64,000 nt of DNA from Allodiplogaster sudhausi (GCA_945643635.1 CALZFC010000009.1:7248501-7312500); one strand, 5' to 3'. Positions 1 through 15,200 are shown, numbered from the stretch's first letter. Notes: generated by a model not told the origin, from the sequence alone. Made by a program: numbers and translations.

Positions 1-759
<759 letters not shown>

Positions 760-1134
760 TCACCCACAAAACCAAATCTTCAAAATTTACAATATTTTAA
801 TTTTTTTTCTCCGACCGTTCACAGTTCATAACTGTGTGAACAAAAATCATATTTACTCTGCATTGAAATCATTTTGCCTAACGCACCTTAGATCAGGAAA
901 AATTTCCATAATTTTTCTTTATGATCTGGAAAGGTTCCATTCCTTATCAAGCCAATTCAGTTTGGCCTCGAAGGATATTTTGTCCTATCGTTCTCTAGCT
1001 TGTATACTAAATCGTTAGATTTTCGGGATGAGAGTTAGCCTCAGCGATTCCAAACTTTCATATGCTGAATTCTTCCGGCTCAAAGGAGTGTTTCGTCTGG
1101 ACGGCATCCTCATTGAGATTAGAGGATCAGTGAA

Positions 1135-1138
<4 letters not shown>

Positions 1139-1175
<37 letters not shown>

Positions 1176-2090
1176 AAGAAAGGGGACAAAGCGATTGCGA
1201 GGTTTAATATTGATCACGACCTGTGAATTACAGCCCGAGAAAAGTGTTGTTTCGACAGGAGTAACCGGCGACCCTATGTCTCTGGTGGAAAGAATGGAGA
1301 GGAAGAGAGGAAATGATCGAGAGGCAGGAGACCACAAAAACCGGTAGGATGAAAGAGGACAGTCGCGGACTGGGGAAGAGTGTGATGGAGGACTCTGTAT
1401 GCAAGTAATAGGGAGAAGAGAGGCAGGGGTGGAGGCTGGGGGTCGACTCGGGCGAGGGATCCATTCATTCACTTGCTCCTTTGCGCACTCGCACACATAC
1501 ATACACGCAGGAGACGAGGAAGACAGCACATCGAGCGATCTGAACGTCCTTTCGCAACAACTGGATAGAGAAAGATGTCGAAACAGCAGAGAGAGAGAGA
1601 GAGAGACTGAAATTATTCTAAGAGTTAGAGAACAAAAGTAAAGAAGAAGGAAGAGAAAGAGAAAGAGAGCGAGAGAGAGAGAGAGAGAGAGAGCGAAGGC
1701 AGCTAATGTAGAAAAGTAACTTCAGTCTTCGCCTCGAGTGCTGCCAGAGCACAACAAAGTGCGGTCATGCATAGCCCTCCAAAAGGCATAGGTTTACATG
1801 CTTACTATGTTCGATTTTTAAGCCTAATTATTTTGCTTTTTGCTTTAATGCAAGAATGCCCACCAGAAATAATTTTTTTTGTTATTGTCGGACTAGAATG
1901 ATGCCAAAAGGCTTTTTCTTTCTTGAACTCCAGTGTTCCACTTCTTTGCTTCCACATTTCTGAAGAGAATCGAGCGCGCATATCCGATTCTTTCCGTAAT
2001 GGCTGTTGTTGTCTTTAATTCACATGATTTGAGAGAAGGCAGCGCGCGACGTATAGCTACTACTCTACTGTCAGATACATCAAAGGGAGC

Positions 2091-2137
<47 letters not shown>

Positions 2138-2526
2138 GGAGAGAGGGAGAGAGAGAGGAAATGACGAGATCGTGAGAGAAGCGCTAGGGATTGGGAGGGA
2201 GAAGACGAATAAGAAATAGGGAGAGAAAGAAAAAGAGGGAACGAGAGAGAGGGTGGGAGAGAGACCGAAAAAGAAAAGATGGTGGAAGTCCACATGATCA
2301 ACAACCATGTTTTGGCGCAGTGACCGGCCCGACGCAGGCCTCACTTCATCTCTCCTCATTTTCCATGTTCAGAGTCGCCGTACACGTATCGACTTCTTGC
2401 TCTGTCTCCCCCTCTCTCCCCACACCAGCAATTCAAATATATCCCAAGAATGCGAGAATTAAACTAATAATAACCTACTCATATTCTGTTTCGTCAGTTT
2501 GTAAGTGCCGTATAGACCTTTCTCTC

Positions 2527-2558
<32 letters not shown>

Positions 2559-3693
2559 CCTCTCTCTCGCTCTCCCTAGGTCTTTATTATGCTCCTAGAA
2601 TACAATAATTGGACCGTGTTTCTCTCCAAATTATGCAGATTAATATTGGAATGCACTTTGAACCGAATTAAAGTTACATAAAACTTTCGGTGTAGGCATT
2701 CATCTCCACAAAGCGCACTTTCAATTGGCAAGCGAATGCCACTTGATCCCTAATAAATCTCTTGCAACTGATACGGCTTACAAATCGGTGCGAGCATGTG
2801 TCGCCTGGGAATTGATAGACATCTTCAATGCATTTCGCTCATCCTTCTCCCTCTCAATGTCGCACACACTCTCTCCCTCTCTCACCCCTTCCATCCCGTT
2901 CTCTCTAACTCTCTTCCGATCTCGTTGAATCCAATTCAAGGCAGCTTCCTGCCATCGGAACATCTAGCGCATGCCATTTGCATGCCCAGATTGCTATGCG
3001 AATAATGTCTCCGCTTCTGGTGCATGTCTAGAATATGACAGAAATATCTTCCGTTAATTCTCCTTGTTAAACAGATGTCCAAGCTCTCATGATGTATGCA
3101 CTCGGAAATGAACTCGTAGTTCTAACTACCAGAAAGCTAAAACTGGCTCCCTCCAAGCAAAGCCACTCGCTGAAGCCATGGGAGGGAAACATACACAAGT
3201 AGCTTCGCCTCCCCTCCTCCCCCCAAGCCGCACCACTTTCCGAAATCCTTCATATCCATATGCCCTCAAGCCCCCCCCCCCACTGCTGGCTGCACGTACG
3301 GCACGTCTCTAAATAGACCCCACGGCTACGACTGAGCCATTTGTCGAAAATGATTCGCGCAATTCTACGACAGACCTCTGTTTTCCGCTCAATTATTCTG
3401 TTATGACTCTCTCTCTTGTTTTCTCTATCGCCTACTCAATCACTCTCCCTTCAATTCTCGCAATACGCCTAAAACATATAAACCAAGCATTGCGCTTGTT
3501 GTTGGGGGCAAATGGCATGATGAAAACGAAGTTGGCCCAGCGATGGTGGTCACTCCTGTGATGCGGCAAAAATGCCGGCGATTGTCGTAAATGAGCTGCA
3601 TTTATATACGAGCACAGACTTGGAAGGAGAGATACGGCGAGACAGACAGAGAGAACGAGATCGAGAAAGAGAGAGAGACAGAGAGAGAGAGAG

Positions 3694-3738
<45 letters not shown>

Positions 3739-4760
3739 GGTTAAGGCAACCAGTGAAGGTTGGAAAATTCTCCCATGAGTGCGCTCATTATTTATTATGA
3801 ATGGTGACATTCCCGCTGCAACACCTTCCAAAATTACTCGCTGCTTACTACAAAATTACACGCATTTCTCACAATCAGTCTTAATATATAAAATATCCTA
3901 GCGTACACATTGAATGGCACACCAGTTGTGTCTCAAGGCCGTCGTTTAATCTATTTCTGTCCATAATCCCTTCCAGACTCTTCAGTCAACATGTCATGCA
4001 CCGAACACCTTCAAAGGAAGATGACGTAAACATTTGCGCCGAAATATAGTTCATTAAGTAGTTTGGTTCCGTTATTATTCGGCATTATAAAAAGATCTGC
4101 GAGAGCTAGAAGATAAACAAGGCAAGCTTCATCCCCCTTGTTCCTTCATGGCTTCGCTCTCACTCATGGCTTCCTTCGTTCCCTCGGGAACGAGGCCAAC
4201 ACTTTAGCTAGAGGTAAAAAGAAGAGAAGAAAGGCGTGGCCTAAAGAGTATACAGAATTGTTTTCCCTTGTTTACAAAAAGGGGTCTAAATCGGGAGCAG
4301 TATAGTTTCGCTGCCAATGTTTCAACAACTCACTCCGATTGAGTTATTTACATGTCAGTGAGCATGTCTAGGGTAGCCACGGTCAAGCTCCCCCCTCCAC
4401 TGCTTCCCACCACTAGGGGGATGATAATCTATTCCTTTGCCACGTCGCTTCTCCCTTTCTTGCTCTTCTTCGGCCTCCTCCTCCTCGGGAGGCAGTAGCA
4501 ATCTGAAATCGATGGTGTTTTGCGTCTTTGCAGCCAGCAAACAGGAGACGGAAGAGACTCGGCGACAATGCAACATTTTCAGAGCAGCCATGCTCATCAT
4601 CCAGAAGATTCCTTCTGTTGACCACATGGCAACACTTTGCTCATCTTCAGTGCATGGCTGCATTGCTCGCAAATATTCCGTCAAAGAACAATGAGTGAGA
4701 GATAGAAGGAAGAGGAGAGAGAGAGAGAGACAGAGAGAGAGAGGGAGGGAGAGAGAGAAA
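1139..4760. repeat. Cluster of (GA)n/(CT)n microsatellites
   Basis: Long dinucleotide tracts occur at about 1139-1171, 1663-1693, 2095-2155, 2521-2575 (CT orientation), 3650-3735 and 4717-4765. Open frames here translate to Ser/Leu or Glu/Arg repeats and are not genes. A C11 run sits at about 3271. Confidence 0.95.
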
Positions 4761-5731
4761 GTGAGCTAGAGAGAGGCTCACGCCGCCCGTCATTCCTAAG
4801 AACGTAACCTTAGACGCGCCGCAGCGACAGCCTCGTTGCGAGCCACAGCTGCCCATGGCACATCACCCACAACACCCTAACCTACGTTTCCTTCTCCTGT
4901 TTCTGACCTCCGACCACAAACAAGCAGTCGGATGTTCCGAGCGAGAATTTCTTTCACTCTCTTGAACTCCCAATGATTTTCGAGCAAAGAGCACAGGTGC
5001 CCAATCAGCGCGTCCTGGCGATCTTTCATCTCGTGGCTGACACTTTTTACGAATTAGAACAGCTGGCATGTACAAAGTTGCGGTGCCTCATGCGGAAGCA
5101 CTGGTCTCCGCCCGCTAAAAAGGTGGCTCGCTCACCCCGAAAATGGCACTGGAGTGAAGAAAGTGAGAAGAATGTGCATAGAAGTGAGAGTGAGGGGGGG
5201 CGAAAGGTGTCCAGGAGTGCCTCAGGGCTTTAGCCACCAGCTTCCTGCTAAGCGAACACCCTCCCAGTAGAGAGAAAGGAAGCTTTTGCATGGACTGCCG
5301 ACCTTATCGCATTTGCATCGCTTGGCACCCCCCCCCCCCATCACTTCTCGCGTGCTGTGTAACTAGGGAGGAGAGAGGGACCAATTGCAGTGGCGAGACA
5401 AGTGGACATCAACCAGCCCTCTTCCTCTTTCGATCGCTACCCTCTCCTTAGAGTCTGCAAAGTTGTCTTTAGTAGCCACAAATTTATGTCTTGCAGGACC
5501 AAGATGAGGCGAAAGTTGCGAACAACGAATTTCAGCTATCATTTTATATCTAACAATAAGTTTGTTAAGCATATACTAGGCGTGATGGAAATGTTTTCAT
5601 TGGCTAGGCATATCTATGTACATGCATGTATAAATCCATTTAAATATCGCGGCGCTTGCTTTGTAAAGCACATTTGCATGATTTAAGATATGAGATTAGC
5701 GAACAAATTTACAGCTTTAATGATGCGCCAG

Positions 5732-6578
5732 CCGCCCGCTCGGCTGCATGTTCTTCAGCGTCGGCGTTAACAGCGACTCGGCTCGCCGCTCGCTAGTCGT
5801 TCAGGTTGGAGTGCTGGCGACTACATCAGAAATGAAGGAACGGGTTAGGAGAGACACTTCATCTTCAGGTGCCAGAAGAGCAAGAAGACGTCCCTGCAGC
5901 ACTCAACGATCCGCCCTCACAGGCGCTCCACCACTTGTCGCCCGTTTCGCACGGCAGTAGCTCGCCGTCATCCGGTAGAGACGAGAGCAGAGAAAGCGAG
6001 CGAGATGGAGAGGGGACAGGGAGAGAGAGAAAGAGCTAGGCAAGAAGGCGAAACCGTCGGGTAGGCAGTGGGTAGAGGTGGTGTCATTCGACAGAAACTT
6101 TTATAGCATGCCTAGCATGCGTGCCACAGCCAAGCACGAGTACTTCAACGGTAATCAAGAGGCGCACTAATGGTGCCTCATTTGCAAAAATATGGGCTCA
6201 TTGTCGCAAATGATGTATAGATGAAGTATTAATGGCTATGATGAACCATGGGCAAAATATTAAACAGTACTGACAATTAGATAAGAACCATTAACAAAAA
6301 TGCTCTATCAATTCTAATACTGGCCATTTACCCAATCAACACAATCTGGTACCTTTACAACCAAGCGCACCACAGTAACTTTTTTCGCGCCAGTGCTCCA
6401 AGCAAAACAACATTTGATGCATAGCGAAGGAAGATGGGCACAGAGAATATTACGAAAGAGGGAGAAAGAAGACATACAGAAATAAAGGAGAAGAAAAGCG
6501 GAAGAAAGAGAGAAAACAGGGATGTTAATGAAGCTGAAGAAGGACTGCGCGAGAACAAGTGTAAAAGAGAGATGGAGA

Positions 6579-6613
<35 letters not shown>

Positions 6614-7135
6614 GTGAGAGAGAGTGAGTGAGTGAGAGAGAGTGAGAGTGGCAGCGCAAGCCGACAACAGCACAACATGGCCGGCTGGCTGGCAGGCCTG
6701 TTGTCGTATTTGTATCCCATCTCTTCTGGTCAGTACAGCAAAATGGCAGAGCAATTCGCGGCCCTGTGATAGCGTGCGCTCGCGCAGGACTTGCAATTTA
6801 GAGTCATAAAAACTGAAGCGTTTCCTGTTATCATTCGAGAGCTTCATTTCGCCTGTGAACGATGAAACTAATTATTTCTTCTAAGAAGTAAAGCAAGATA
6901 ATCGCCGCCCATATCACTTCGCTAATATCTTGCAGAGAGTCGCACTCGGAGCTCGTCTCCGGTCGTTCGCTCCGAGCAGATCCGGCCGGGCCGGTGGACG
7001 CACGTCTCGCATCGCATCTCGGTCCGGCCGCTCACCAACGCCGAGGCAGAAGCCGCGCTCGAGCGGCAACGACAGAGAGAAGAGAGGCGGCGCCTGCGAC
7101 GAGGTGGGGCCCCAAATGGCCCCGATAGCCATTGA
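5732..7135 (+). CDS. Candidate three-exon gene or upstream exons, function unknown
   Basis: Three plus-strand segments have plausible acceptors and donors, G/C-rich third positions and matching phases: 5732-5804 (in-frame ATG at 5748), 5869-5974 and 6936-7135 (stop TGA 7133-7135). Joined, they would encode about 120 residues: a short N-terminus, a Ser/Pro-rich middle, then RWTHVSHRIS and a helix very rich in Arg, Glu and Gln (LTNAEAEAALERQRQREERR). I do not recognise the family. The set could be a small gene or 5' exons of the rootletin gene. However, the one evident alternative donor in the third exon (after 7103) does not join in frame to the rootletin exon at 9618. It lies in the large PI4K2 intron. 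Confidence 0.42.
6575..6648. repeat. (GA)n / GAGT microsatellite
   Basis: A GA run grades into GAGTGAGT units. It lies between the second and third exons of the candidate gene at 5732-7135. Confidence 0.9.
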
Positions 7136-7887
7136 CTATATCTGGCAGTATATTGGCCTATAGTTCCACAGCGCACTCAGAATGGAGCAAGCCCTGTTCT
7201 TAGTTGACCAGAACGAACTTCGGCAGGAGACATTCTCTGACATCTAATACTAGAGATTAGTCACGCCGTGTTCCGTAGGCCCCCCTGGGGCACTCTTTGT
7301 ACCCAACGATGCCCGGCCTGTCCCCTTCAGAGGAGACGGAAGCAGCCATGGGGTTAAAAAGCGGCTGGCTTTCGTCCCAGACTTTTCACCCCTCAAACTC
7401 CCTCCTCCACCCTCTTTCACCCTCATGCTATCTTCTAGTTAAATCTGCATGCTTCCTGAACTCCAGCGTGTCTCCTCCTTCATGTCTCGCTTCAAGCTGC
7501 CAAATCGCTTCTCGCTCACTTGCTTGCCTAATCTTCTCCCGAGAAGGCAACCCAATTCTCGTCCTTTCTTTCTTTCTCTTCCTCTCTCTTTTCCCCTTTC
7601 TCTCTAATACTCGCTCTGCCATCTTCTGACAACTTCCAGTGTCATGTATTCAAGCGTGACATCTCGGTCGATGGCTGAACTTGCAGCATTTGTACCTTGT
7701 CAGACTGGGAAAAGAGTGCAGCCACGCGTAATTCATAGTGTATACGCATTCTCGGCCTTCATTAATTTAATTTCCGAATGCTGACTCATCCCTTCCCGTG
7801 GAAATTTCAAACGCATTTTATTCAACCAAATACCGATGAATATAAAAAGAATAATATTTGCTTCCATAACCAGTTTCGTTTTTTAAA

Positions 7888-7997
7888 GTTTTCGTGGCAA
7901 CCCTCCGTCGCTTTGGAAGCATCTCTTCCCGTTCTCATTCGTCCATCTACTGAGCAGCTTCACCCATAGGCTATACTTGGATGGTTGCCATGGAAGG
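7888..7997 (+). promoter_or_regulatory. Two X-box-like (RFX/DAF-19) motifs upstream of rootletin
   Basis: GTTTTCGTGGCAAC at 7888-7901 matches the nematode X-box consensus RYYNYYWTRRNRAC at every defined position but one (W is G). GTTGCCATGGAAGG at 7984-7997 matches except at the last two bases. X-boxes drive ciliary genes in ciliated sensory neurons. The pair lies about 1.6-1.7 kb upstream of the rootletin start codon. Seen: the motifs. Inferred: their use. Confidence 0.35.
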
Positions 7998-8012
7998 CAG
8001 AGGAAGGAAAAG

Positions 8013-8069
8013 TAAGAGAGAGAGAGAGCGAGAGAGAGAGCGAGAGCAAAAGGAATAAGAGAGGGTGTC

Positions 8070-8103
<34 letters not shown>

Positions 8104-8274
8104 GCTCAAAAACAGGCAGCGATGCAGAGAGTGCAGAGAGGACCAGAGATGGCGAAAGAAAGTACTGATGGCCGTTGCGGAGCAGTGGCACGACCCTTCT
8201 GCTTTACGTTCTCTCTTTCTCTCTCACTCTCTCATTCCCAGTTTCCCCCTCCTTCCCGCTTCTCCCTCTACTGC

Positions 8275-8310
<36 letters not shown>
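8013..8310. repeat. GA, GAAA and CT microsatellites
   Basis: (GA)n at about 8013-8045, a (GAAA)n tract at about 8070-8103 and (CT)n at about 8280-8310. No gene is supported here. Confidence 0.93.
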
Positions 8311-8312
<2 letters not shown>

Positions 8313-9617
8313 CATACACACACTCTCTGTACAGCATGTAAGGGCCATCCCCATCCAATCCACATTTCCCCCTTTTTCAACGTCAGCGTCCGTGCTGAGA
8401 CAAAAGCGAGTCCGTTGTCTTAATGTTAGCTGATGCCGTTTTCTTCCGCGACGAACACCTGTTTTTCGCTAATCCGCGGCACCCGAAACGGGGAGGTGTA
8501 AATCCGTGGATTGAAGCTTTTGGTGAACGCTATCAACAATGCGACTACAAAATAATTTCATCCACTATGATTGTCAGAATCTGATGAGTAATATATCGGC
8601 TGGTTTCAACTATTGAGAGCTCTCCTGCATCAATTGGCAAAGCCATCAAATGTTTGTTTGCTTGTTTTTGTTCCACTTCACCCTCCACGCCCACTCCCCC
8701 ACCTCAACCTTATCCACTCGCTTCCGAAATGACATATAGGGAAACAAATCAGCATTATACCATTCCCTCCTTTCACATCGCCAATGCAGACGCAGTTTAC
8801 TCCGAATCCATTCCACTACCTTCGACATAACTTACATTTCCCCTCCCTGCTGTACCGGACGGAAGAGAGGAACGCACAAGAGAAAGAGAGTGAGAGAGAG
8901 AGAGAATGCGCGAGCGAGAAAGGCAGCAAGCAGGTGAGCAAAACGTGTAGAAGAGATAAAAGCTATAGAAAGAGGTAGCAGAGTGAGAAGAGGATTACGT
9001 ATAATAAAGGGGAGAGAAAAGTAGAGGCAGATATAGAGAGGAGACTGCAAGGCTATTGTTCATCGGCTTTGTGTGCTCACTTGGCCACGGGGACCGTTCC
9101 ATTTGGCTCGCTAAATGAATTGTCAAGCTCTGCAAGCTTCCCTTTTCCGGGAGAAAAATTAAACCCTCTGTCTGAGTCATATCAAAAAATACAGTGCTCT
9201 CACCATAATTCCAAAATCATATTCTCAGCTATTCCGCAGCAGGCAAAAAGCGACTAAACAATTTTGATTACCCATAGTGCGCGCAATTTTATTTTACGAA
9301 TATCAACCGTGTCCTTTTTTGTAGCGCGTCGTGATTTGGTTATTATGCCGCGAAATAGCACAAATCTACAACACTGCCGTTTCAGAAAAAAGAGAAGCGG
9401 AAGTAGCGAAAGCAGATTCTGTCGACTCGGAAACCGCTGAGAACCACTGCTCTACCAGGCTAGCTCTCAATTTGCATTCGCCAACTAGCCAACGAAGAAG
9501 CACGGAAAGCTTTCGAGTGAAAATTTGTCCGAAACACGTGGAAACAAGTGAAGCCTTTCCATCCAATTAACTATCAGTTACAGCGAGTCTACGTCGAGCA
9601 GCAAGGGACGCGCTAGG

Positions 9618-12281
9618 ATGGACGACCCAGACGAAACACGCAGCTCGGTCGACACCGGCGGTCTCGTCGATATCCCGCCCGCGACGGCGGTCCCAGGCGC
9701 CGGCGGTGCGGCTGGCGCACCACCCATTCCCGAGAGTCCCGGTAGCCGCTCTAACTACGGCGAGTTCTACTGGTAGGTCGATGGGTAAATATTCTGTTAA
9801 ATTTAACACAAAGTTTTACTTTCAAAATACAATCATCAATAATCATTACGCAAGCCTATCAAAAATACGAAAGTTGGTATATTTTATGTCATGCTTAATG
9901 TCCGCTTGTCCTTGTTAGCAGTGCTTGAATGAACTACTAGCAGTAGACATTTCTGCTAATCAGCATTAACTGTGAAAGCTAATTTGCTGCGAACAAAATT
10001 TCGTTTGCGAGAGCTCGTAGAAGAATAGCGAATTGCTGCAGACAGCGTAGGATATTCTGACAAGATGAGAAGGAAGACAAATTCATGAATTCTATAGCAC
10101 GTGCAGTGCAGGCAATACGAGATCTTCCCGTGGTTCTAGTGCTGTCATGTTTCCACCATCTCGTTCGCTCACTCTCATTCCCTGTGTACATGTTTATCCC
10201 TTTTCGTCTTCCTCTTAAAATCCACGTAGCATGTGCGAAGCCTACTTTTTGCCAATGTCTATTCGTTTGTCCTCGTCTATTATGATCCGATACATTTCCA
10301 AACAGTAGGCATTCGAAACACTTTAACCACATAAAAAATTTCTCTTAAACAACCAATATCCAAGAAGCCCACGATATATAGCCCTGTGGTTAAGCTTAGG
10401 TAATTAATGCACACTACATGAAAAAATCAATCATCTTCAAAGAACCATAGGTAAAAGTTTGCTGGATTAAATGTCAAAAAAGAGCTATTTCTGAACTATT
10501 AAATGGTTGTGCTGATGAGGCGATAGCAGTAACTATGTCTGGCACTATTTCTATTCTTCATCTTTCTTTTTCTCTCTTTCCCTCATTGCACACATATATT
10601 TTCCAACTCGTCTCTCTTTCTCTCGTCCGTCGGGCAAACCTACTCTCTCATGCTTTCACATTCTCTTCAAATGCATTATCCTACCGCTGCACATCTCTAA
10701 CGCTCACTGCGAGTCGATGCTAGGGGCTGGACAAGCAATTCTGGACGAAGGCATGGGAAAGCCAGCGAGTGTCACTCAGCCATGACAAGGCCTGTACTCG
10801 GCGAAACATTGAATCATAGCAGACAAATATATTACCGAGTTACAAGTTATGAGTTCGAAATGAACGGGAGAGCATATAAGGCTACTAATTCCTACCATAA
10901 GCAGATTTTACCAGATCACAAAATCCCAATCTCAAAAAAACAATTGGGGTAAAGGAAAAGACTGTATTCTGAATAATTCGCAGGGATCGCTACGGACATC
11001 TCGTGGACGACGACAAGTAAGACATTGGCATATGTACATTCCCTCTCTCAAGCGTTCAAAATGCTTGTCCAGCATTTTTCCTCTCTCATTGTTTTCCCAC
11101 AATAGTTCCACCTCTTGCAATATCCCTTTCTTCAACGACTGTTGGAGAGAAAAGGGAGAGATATGTGTAGAGAGACAGAAAAAAACCATTGTCGCGGTGC
11201 TGCACGTCAAGATACTCTGTACATTCATCTAACACGGCACGCCCGATTCGAGTGTCATTACGTAGAATAGACCAATTTTGCTAATTTAAAACTCTTGTCT
11301 CCCAATTTGGAGACCACCGAAATATACTAGTGTAATGCTCGGCCATAACGGTGGCCGCGAAAAAAATACATTAGAATAGTTTATTTCGGTGGATTGCCTC
11401 CTTCACCGTAATCTATATCGCTAACTGTCATAGCACATATTTCCGCTTCTTCTTCCGACAGTGTATCGTCAGAGAAGTCGAGTATTTCTTCCAAGCCCGT
11501 CATGTGATCTGCCGAGTGTCGCTTAAACTATAGATACTAAAAGCCATATTGAGAGCAGCAGGATAGTTCAGGATCTGACGCATGTCAGGGATAACACAGA
11601 TAATGGCTCGACATCAGGCAACGAGCAACAGATGATGTTTTGCGAACAAGTATTCTTTGTGGTTGTATTGAGCATGCGTTCTGCCCGGGACCTAAAAGGA
11701 GCTTGCGTGAGAAATTCCTAAAATGACTCTGATTCAGGGATACCAACGGCGAGAACAGCTACCACCACAATTCATCGTTCGACGATGACATCCTGCTGGA
11801 TCTGGAAGGAAGGTGCGACAGTTTAATGCACCATGTTCATTTTTCTTTTATATTTACCCTTTTATTCATGTATGACGCTTCCTTTCGAGAGATGGCTTTC
11901 CTATTATGGGGCACGGCAATTATATATTCTACGACGTAATAGTTTGATTAATTTCTCAGGATCGGCGCTGCGCGCCTCGACCGTACCCAAGACGACCTCA
12001 ACAAGTTCCGTCAGCGTATCGACAATAATGTAGAGCAGCAGCGAGAATACTCTGAGATGATGGCAGCGCTCCAGAACAAGGCTAGTTCGCTAACGCTTAC
12101 TAATAAAAAAAGACTAACAACACACCTAATAGTGACTATTATTGTGATGCTGTTTTCCTTCCATTTAGGTGCTTGAATATCGTCGTCACATCGCTGATCT
12201 GGAAGGCCGTATGCTCGGACAGCGGCCAGTGTCTGTTGTTGACCCCTCAACCATCATGGTTTTCGATGACCACAGCTACCT
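9618..12281 (+). other. che-10: Rootletin N-terminal region (exons 1-5)
   Basis: Exons 9618-9772, 10984-11016, 11738-11812, 11960-12080 and 12169-12281. The first encodes an acidic, then Pro/Gly/Ala-rich start ([10 protein letters not shown]...), followed by short Asp-rich exons. Coiled coil starts with [17 protein letters not shown]. The intron after 12080 has donor AAG|GCTAGT, a GC-AG intron needed to keep LQNK joined to VLEYRRH. Confidence 0.85.
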
Positions 12282-15200
12282 GTCAGAATTTCTAGCCATG
12301 CCATTATATCGCTCACAGTAAATGAGCCTACTTCAAAGCACAAAAAACCTTTCAGTCGAGACATGGATTTGTGGAGCCCTAGCCGGCGAAATGGCGGTGG
12401 AGGAGGCAATGGCACCAACATTGATATCAAGCTTGGCGGTGGATTCGGCGGAGGCTTTAGTGGAGGCGCTGCGCCTGCCTACGGCCCAGGCGGTACGAAC
12501 GTTTTGCTAGGAGGTGGAGACCGCGGACTAAGCAGCATGTACGGAATTACTGCGGGAGATCCAAACGCCAACTACGAGGCCATTGCCCGGATAGAAGATG
12601 AGAGAAGACGGTAATGGAATCTCAATATTGATTCTGAAATCTCATATTGTATTTTCAGAGCTGACGAATATCGTATGCAATACGAAAACGAGAGGGCACG
12701 AAATGAAGAGCTTGTGCATGAGAACGATCGACTGCGACGCGAGTTCGAACGCTACGAGCGAGAGATGCGTGACAAGGAGCGGGGCTACATAAATCGCGAG
12801 AAGGTCAGCGGGATCGCTAAATGCTGTTTAAATTTCTCTGAAAATAAATTCAGCGCCTACTTTTTCGCTACAGAACTTATCGCAATATCTCAGCGACGAA
12901 CAGAAGAAAATGATGGACTTGTGGACGGAGTTACAGCGCGTACGCAAGCAATTCAACGAGCTCAAGCATCAGACAGAAGAGTACCAAAATTTCTCATTAT
13001 TTATAAATATAAAACAAAGGGTACAAAGTGAGCCGGAATCAAGACTAGGCCTGCGGGAGGTCACCAGTGACTATTTCCAATTTGGCACTTTCCCTGGGGA
13101 GCCAACCCATACTCCAGGGCAGAACTCTTCGCAGCATGCTATTTCCACTTGCGCCATCCCCGGAGGGTAGCATGGGTGGTCGCCCCCGGGCGGGATCGAA
13201 TTCGGATCGTAAATACCAATGCTAATCAATATTAAGACAATTATTTTTTTAGATTTATAAACAAAAATAGTCAGTGAAATTGATTCAGGGATCTTGAAAA
13301 TCAACGAAGCGAGTTTACACGTACTCTCCGAAATGTCACCAGTCTGACGCGAAATATCAACCTACTACCCAGTGACGCTCTCCGTGCAGCAGCAACAGCA
13401 GGTTTCTTTTGAATTTGAAAATCTTGTCTCCTTTTTTCTTGTAAGCTTGCTGCAATTTCTGGAATGAAATTAAAGGCAAAAGTATTCCATCGTTTCAGAT
13501 GGTGTTGGGAGCGGAAACATTGGAGCACTTCTGGCTGAGCTGGCGGCAAGCGGCGGCGCTGGACCAGGTTTAAATTACTATACCATTTCGCGCAATCGAA
13601 ATGCAATGCAATCAGCTTAAGGTGGAATTGATACTACAATGATACTCGAGACTCTTCGGCGTATTGGCCGCGGCGGTACGAGCGTCAACGTCAATGTCGA
13701 CAACAAGGAGCTTCTCGACGAACTGCGCCTCATTCGCGGCAGCGCCACATCTACCGACGACGCTGAGATAAATCGCGATCTGATGAAGAAGTCAGTGAAG
13801 ACGAAGATGAGTTCGGCAATAGACTTATGCTTATCAATAAGCTTGAAGAAAAATCTTGATTTTGCAGATATGAGGAGTCCATCGAGCGGAACATCGAGCT
13901 AGAATCACGGGGTGACGACCACATGCGTAAAATTGCTGAGTGTGAAGCGGAGCTAAGGCGCGCCAAGGAAAAGCTGGCTGAAACCACGGTAGAAAATTGA
14001 TTTCCACGTCTTAAAGCAGTTTTAGCAATAATCGTCCGTTGTTTCAGAATGCACTGCGTAAGCTTCATGACATCGCGCATGACAGTGATCGCTCTCCGGA
14101 TGGAAGTGGGAAGCGAACACGAAGCTTGTCGCCTGGTTAGTATAGAGTCCATAGATTAACATAAGGTCTCATATATCTCATACATGAGCACGTCACTAAA
14201 CGTTTTTTTTTAGATATCAAAAGGCAACGTTTAGGAAAAGCTCCGTTGCCTCCATCGGAAGCGGTCCGCGCGGTCCGCTCAGTACTCCGCAACAAGGACA
14301 ACGACATCCAGCAATTGGAGCGACGGATCAAAATTTCTGAGGCGCAGGCAAAGGACTTTATCGCAAAGTTCGAATCTGCCGACGAGCAACGAAGAAGGCT
14401 TGATAAGCAGTTTTTCGATGCGAAGCGAGAGATTGCTGCGCAGTCAGTACTATCACGTTTACTTATACGCTGCAATTTAATCTTTTTTACCGCTCATTAT
14501 CTTCCGTCAATTTGTAATTACTCTACAGGCAGAAGAGCTTTGACGACCTCGAGAGGAACGTTAGGCGCCTGGACGATAAGCTGCGTGCGTCGGAGTCAGA
14601 GAGACTTGCTGCAGAGAAAGCTCGTCACCTTCTGGAGGAGGAGATCGCCAAGCTACATAAGTGCGCTATTAGCATATTCACATATTTGTCTTATTACTTA
14701 TTGCTAGCACAGTGATGTCAAGGCCTCGCCTACAAAATAATGCATATATTTCAGGCAGTTCCAGCAGGCATCCGAGGAGGACGCAAGAAAGGCTCGCGAA
14801 GCCGCAGATGAACACACCAGCACACTGGAGGATGATTACAAGGCGAGGGTGGATGAGCTGCAGCGGCGGATTGAATCATTGCAGAGCGAGAATGCCAAGC
14901 TCAAGGCTGATTTAACCCCACTCAAAGACAAACTACGCGACCTAGAAAATGAACACAACAACATGCAACGGCGTTTGGATGACAAAGAAGCGCAGATCAA
15001 ATATCATGAGGAAGTCAAGAGGTAGGCAGGCAATCATGCTATCGTTAGCCAGCTCTCGAACAAACAACGACTATCATAGATTATAACGGTAGATAGTTAA
15101 AGGCAGATTCAAAAGACGCTTGATGAATTGCGTACTGCGAACGATATTCTCACAGCAGAGCATGATAAGGCCCTTTCGGACCTTGAAATAGCGCTGAAAC

